NCBI GenBank assembly: GCA_903954065.1
Contig: CAJBME010000126.1
Coordinates: 1-47,841 of the forward strand
Length of the DNA stretch: 47,841 nucleotides
Direction: 5' to 3'
Origin: an uncultured bacterium
GTDB taxonomy: Bacteria > Verrucomicrobiota > Verrucomicrobiia > Verrucomicrobiales > V1-33
Below the pieces are notes generated by a model, which saw only the letters and a program-made list of their open reading frames with translations, did no database searches and was not told the origin of the DNA. The translations under genes were made by a program, and so were the position numbers. Below, piece by piece: positions 44,336 to 47,841 of this stretch (position 1 is the stretch's first letter; the number at the start of each line of letters is the position of its first letter).

Positions 44336-47300
44336 ATGATGAACAAGAGTGTTGTGAAATCCTTGGTTGGAGCGGGCCGTTGTGGCGGCTGGGTAGTGGG
44401 CGGGGCGTGCTTTTGGTGGCTGGCGGTGTTGGCGCCGGGGCTGGAAACGCCCTTGCCCTCGGGGCTGCCGCCGGGGTTTGAGGCGGTTATTTATGCGGCG
44501 CCGCCGATGATCAACTACCCGACGTTCGTGTGCCCTGGGGAGGCGGGGCAGTTGTTTGTTTCGGTCGACAAGAATGGATCCATCGATACGAAGCCGGACC
44601 GTGGATTTATTGTGAAGTTAGTGGATGATGATGGGGACGGTCGGGCTGACCGGCGGACGGATTTTGCGATGGTGTCGAGTCCACGAGGGTTAGCGTATGA
44701 TGGCGAGTGGGTTTATTGTTTACATCCTCCGGGGTTGTCGCGTTTTCGTGATACCGATGGGGACGGAGTTTCGGACGAGCGACAGGAGTTGGTGAGTGGG
44801 ATTGGTTTTGATTTGACCCAGCGTCCGCCGGACCACACGAGCAACGGGGTGACGCTGGCGATTGATGGCTGGCTGTATTTGGCTATTGGCGATTTTGGAT
44901 TTATGGAGGCGCGGGGGACCGACGGCAAGAAGGTGCGGCTTCATGCGGGTGGGGTGGTTCGTGTGCGTCCGGATGGTCGTGATATTGAGATATTTGCGAC
45001 TGGTACGCGCAACACCTATGAAGTGGCGGTGGATCCGTGGTTGAATGTGTTTGCGCGAGACAACACGAACGACGGCGGCGGCTGGGACATGAAAGTGCAC
45101 GCGCTTTTTTACGATGTGGACATGGGGTATCCGCGGCTTTTCAAAAATTTTGCGGACGAGACGATGCCGACGCTGGGCATTTATGGGGGTGGTTCCGGGG
45201 TGGGGGCGACGTATGTGCAGGAGCCGGCGGTGCCGGCGCCCTTTGGGGACATGTTGTACACGGCGGACTGGGGTCGTAATGCGATTTATTACCATCGGCG
45301 CCATGGGGAAATGGGGGCGTGGTTTGACTTTGGGCATGAGACGTTTTGCGAGATTGAGCGGCCGACCAGCATTCAGGCTGATGCGGCGGGCAACATGTAT
45401 ATTGCCAGCTGGAAGGGTGGGGAATTCACGTACAAAGGCGAGGATGTCGGGTATATCGCGCTCGTGCGTGCGCCGCGAACCCAGCCAGCGGTGGAGGCGG
45501 CGCCTTGGCCCGCGGCCGGGCAGCCGGCGGCCGGGCTGGCTCGTCAGCTGCTGGATCCCAGTCATCGGCGTCGGCTGGCGGCGCAGCAGGTGATTTTGCG
45601 CGATCCCTCGCGGGCCCGCGAGGTGGCACCGGTGTTGAAAGAAATGCTGGAAGAAACGGGCGGGTCTCAAACCGGGCGAATTGCGGTGTTGGCGACGGCC
45701 AAACTGCTGATGGGACCGGCCTCGGGCGGTATGATCGGCCGGTACGGGGCCAATGATCCGGCGTTGAAGGAATTTGCTATCCGATTGACGGGTGACCGCC
45801 CGAAGGAGTCGCCCTCGGGGGTGTCGCGGCATTTAATAGCCGCGTTGCGGGATGAGAGTGATCGCGTTAAGACACAGGCGGTGATTGCCTTGTCGAGGCT
45901 GGGGCGCCTTGAGGCGGCTCCGGAGATTTTGGCGATTGCGGCGCGGGCGCCGCTGGCTGGTGGGGATGTGGCCGCGGAAGCGGCGGTGGAACCACGGGCG
46001 GCGACGGCGGTGGTCAAAGGGACGGCTGGCCCGCGGCTGCATCCGCTCGAGGGTGATATCACGGGAGCGAGCCGCTTGTTTTTGGTGGTGACGGACGGGG
46101 GCAATGGCAACGGGGTGGATCATGCCGATTGGGTGGAGCCGTTGCTTTCCGGTCCTTCCGGGGAGAAAAAACTGACTGAGTTGCCGTGGGTGAGTGCGAC
46201 GGCTGGGTGGAGCGAGGCTCGTATCGGTCTGAATGCGCTGGGCCAGCCATTGAGTATTGCCGGTCGGCCGGTGGCGTGGGGGATTGGCACTCATGCGGTC
46301 AGCGTGATTGCTTATGATTTGCCGGCGGGTCATGGATGGACGCGCTTTGCGGCGATGGGGGCGCTGGATGACTCGAGCATCAACCAGAATCCTGAGGCCG
46401 GCAGCGTGCAATTCCAACTGTATGTGGACGCCTTACCGGCTTCCTTGAGTGGTGCTCTAGACGATGGAGTAGCGGGGGCCATGGACGGGCGCCGTTCGCT
46501 GCCGCACGTGGCCAGCCGGGCCTTGATCCGACTGCAAGCGCACGAAGCCTGTTTTGCGGCGCTTGATGCGGTCGATGGCGACCCTGCGCAGCGGGCGGCG
46601 GCATTGCGAGTGTTGCGAAACCTGCATCTGCCGGTGGTGGTCGATGGTTTGTTGGAGCGTGTCGAACGCACGCAAGAGGATGGTTTGCGCCGCGGACTGG
46701 TCACGGCGTTGATTCGTCTGTATTTCCGCGAAGCCGACTGGGATGGGACTTCATGGGGGACGCGTCCGGATACGACTGGACCGTATTACAAAAAGGAAAC
46801 GTGGTCGGAAAGCCCGCGGATTGAAGCGGGGGTGCGGGCGGCGCTGGGCCGGGCGTCAGCTGGCGAGGCGTCCTTGATCGTAGCCCAGCTCGGGCGGCAC
46901 AGTATCGCGTGGCAGGACTTGCCGATGAGAATCGATGGGGGGAGCGGCGGTCCGGACCCGCAATGGGCCCAAGATGCGGCCACCCTTGCCTCCGCCATGT
47001 CAGAGGCGGCCTCGCCACAACCGGGGGCGGTCGGCGGCCTGGATCCGGCGGTCGCGATTGAGCGGACGTTGGCCGTGCTGGCCGCGGGTACCGCCGATGC
47101 CGCGGTCGGCGAAAAAGTGTTCACCCGCCACGGTTGCGCCGCGTGCCATACCGTCGACCCCAACGCCTCGCCCAAAGGGCCCAACCTGCATGATATCGCC
47201 CGCCGCTATCAGCCGGCGGAACTGCTGATGAGCATCCTGAATCCAAGCGCCACTATCGCACAGGGGTTTCCCACGCATGTCATCGAAACGGCGGCCGGCG

Positions 47301-47506
47301 ATACCTACGCCGGTTTCATCATCAAGGAGAGCGCCGATGATGTGGTCCTGCGCAACATGGCGGCCGTGACGCAAGTCATCAAAAAAGCAGACATTAAAAC
47401 CCGCCATCAAGAAGAAGCCGTCTCCAGCATGACGCCAGGATTGGTGCAGTCATTGCCGCCGGAGGCGCTGGCAGGTCTGGTCAAATATTTTCAAGATATC
47501 AAGTAA
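44336..47506 (+). CDS. Exported PVC propeller/HEAT protein with NPCBM insert and cytochrome c
   Basis: 1056 residues. A Trp-rich hydrophobic N-terminus (about 18-35) acts as signal or anchor. A membrane-bound-dehydrogenase-type beta-propeller follows (about 40-385; PPGFEAVIYAAPP, LVDDDGDGRADRR, RDTDGDGVSDE, IFATGTRNTYEVAVDPW, MLYTADWGRNAIYYHR), then HEAT-like helices (about 400-540) and an NPCBM-type carbohydrate-binding domain (about 590-700; LPWVSATAGWSEARIGLNAL, VAWGIGTHAVSVIAYDLP, FAAMGALDDSS, VQFQLYVD). More helical repeats (about 715-870) precede the C-terminal haem domain (CAACH, Cys934, Cys937, His938; ending LVKYFQDIK). Repeated DDDGDGRAD/DTDGDGVSD steps suggest calcium binding. It resembles the second half of the 33101 protein without the ceramidase and LamG parts. 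Role: probably glycan-associated periplasmic oxidation (inference). Confidence 0.88.
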   Translation: MMNKSVVKSLVGAGRCGGWVVGGACFWWLAVLAPGLETPLPSGLPPGFEAVIYAAPPMINYPTFVCPGEAGQLFVSVDKNGSIDTKPDRGFIVKLVDDDGDGRADRRTDFAMVSSPRGLAYDGEWVYCLHPPGLSRFRDTDGDGVSDERQELVSGIGFDLTQRPPDHTSNGVTLAIDGWLYLAIGDFGFMEARGTDGKKVRLHAGGVVRVRPDGRDIEIFATGTRNTYEVAVDPWLNVFARDNTNDGGGWDMKVHALFYDVDMGYPRLFKNFADETMPTLGIYGGGSGVGATYVQEPAVPAPFGDMLYTADWGRNAIYYHRRHGEMGAWFDFGHETFCEIERPTSIQADAAGNMYIASWKGGEFTYKGEDVGYIALVRAPRTQPAVEAAPWPAAGQPAAGLARQLLDPSHRRRLAAQQVILRDPSRAREVAPVLKEMLEETGGSQTGRIAVLATAKLLMGPASGGMIGRYGANDPALKEFAIRLTGDRPKESPSGVSRHLIAALRDESDRVKTQAVIALSRLGRLEAAPEILAIAARAPLAGGDVAAEAAVEPRAATAVVKGTAGPRLHPLEGDITGASRLFLVVTDGGNGNGVDHADWVEPLLSGPSGEKKLTELPWVSATAGWSEARIGLNALGQPLSIAGRPVAWGIGTHAVSVIAYDLPAGHGWTRFAAMGALDDSSINQNPEAGSVQFQLYVDALPASLSGALDDGVAGAMDGRRSLPHVASRALIRLQAHEACFAALDAVDGDPAQRAAALRVLRNLHLPVVVDGLLERVERTQEDGLRRGLVTALIRLYFREADWDGTSWGTRPDTTGPYYKKETWSESPRIEAGVRAALGRASAGEASLIVAQLGRHSIAWQDLPMRIDGGSGGPDPQWAQDAATLASAMSEAASPQPGAVGGLDPAVAIERTLAVLAAGTADAAVGEKVFTRHGCAACHTVDPNASPKGPNLHDIARRYQPAELLMSILNPSATIAQGFPTHVIETAAGDTYAGFIIKESADDVVLRNMAAVTQVIKKADIKTRHQEEAVSSMTPGLVQSLPPEALAGLVKYFQDIK

Positions 47507-47657
47507 GGCCCGTGGCCAGAGGGCGGTGGGGGCGTCAAAGGGCGGGGGCCTGCGGCGCCGCCGTCTCGTGGTCTCGCGATGCAGAAACAAATCCGGTGGC
47601 CGTGATAGGGCGCCACGTCAGGGCCGCTAACCGACGGAGTCGGATCAGTGCTCGACA

Positions 47658-47693
47658 GGGAAGTTTACTTCCCGCTGGCCGGCTACGCCGGCC
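47658..47693. other. Paired perfect hairpins at the head of the right-end repeat
   Basis: GGGAAG-TTTA-CTTCCC (47658-47673) is followed by GGCCGGC-TAC-GCCGGCC (47677-47693). Neither has a following T-run. They precede the repeat leader CTGGTTTCCACAACTGG. The bases from 47507 to 47657 contain no gene or other feature I can support. Confidence 0.6.
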
Positions 47694-47841
47694 CTGGTTT
47701 CCACAACTGGCTCTCAGGCCACATCGCTCAAGACACGGCTCCGAAACCGCTTCTTCGCATCCGGCCCCCTGCCAAAAAGACGTTCGGAGAGGCGTTCGGC
47801 GCCGCGACTGTAGCCGGGTCCGCTGGCCCCGGTTTCCACAC
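47692..47841. repeat. Dispersed repeat, unit 3 and start of unit 4 (right window end)
   Basis: The leader (47692-47733) and core (47734-47808) match the units at the left end. After GCCGCGAC the sequence continues TGTAGCCGGGTCCGCTGGCC and CCGGTTTCCACAC, which resembles the first bases of the window (TGTAGGCGGGTACGCCGTCC and CCGGTTACCACAC). So a further unit begins where the window stops, consistent with a tandem array cut by the contig end. Confidence 0.8.

Noticed and set aside
1..47841. Circular plasmid, because both ends share a repeat
   Set aside because: The ends are homologous but not identical overlaps, and no replication, partition or mobilisation genes are present.

Overview
The window is a high-GC chromosomal segment that most likely comes from a member of the Verrucomicrobiota (PVC group). 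The evidence is family content: three paired PSCyt1-DUF1549-DUF1553 (PSD1) and DUF1501 genes, two very large PVC-type beta-propeller/HEAT/cytochrome c proteins, many Tat-type signal peptides, and a secreted protease ending in the FFRV-type tail common in verrucomicrobial exported proteins. I see no rRNA, tRNA or CRISPR array. All family calls were made by eye from motifs; no database search was run.

Layout. 1-413 holds a dispersed repeat that also fills the right end (about 47655-47841), so the contig probably breaks in repeats. 414-9118 holds mixed genes: a lipoprotein (-), a degenerate subtilase (+) with a LacI-type operator candidate, trpC, an orphan Tat-exported LivJ-like binding protein, a metzincin-like protease with PPC and PKD domains (-) with a clear terminator, a small conserved protein, and an SDR oxidoreductase. 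9266-27498 is an extracytoplasmic catabolism island: three PSD1/DUF1501 modules (two +, one -), a beta-propeller protein, an SGNH hydrolase and a CE1-like esterase. 27531-29300 is a mobile-element scar: an hsdR remnant interrupted in frame by a REP-associated tyrosine transposase (RAYT), with four palindrome doublets in and near it. 29392-33100 carries a Tat-exported metallophosphatase and purL. 33101-38200 is a 1699-residue fusion of ceramidase-like, LamG-like, PVC propeller, HEAT and cytochrome c domains. 38184-44173 (-) is a phosphonate/selenate-type ABC transporter operon with a HAD hydrolase, preceded by a sucB-like E2 gene without a visible E3-binding domain. 44336-47506 is a second propeller/HEAT/NPCBM/cytochrome c protein.

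How it fits together (inference). The DUF1553/DUF1501 pairs, the esterases and the two giant cytochrome proteins look like periplasmic redox-coupled machinery for complex organic polymers such as polysaccharides. Each DUF1553 paralogue carries a different beta-sandwich insert in the same slot, which suggests changing substrate recognition on a common catalytic and redox chassis. The best mobile-element finding is the REP-RAYT unit inside hsdR: its palindromes vary in sequence but keep their pairing.

Two window-wide traits stand out. Almost no start codon has a Shine-Dalgarno sequence; several + strand starts are instead preceded by T-rich tracts. The + strand is also G-rich whichever way genes point, strongly enough that opposite-strand paralogues differ in amino-acid composition.
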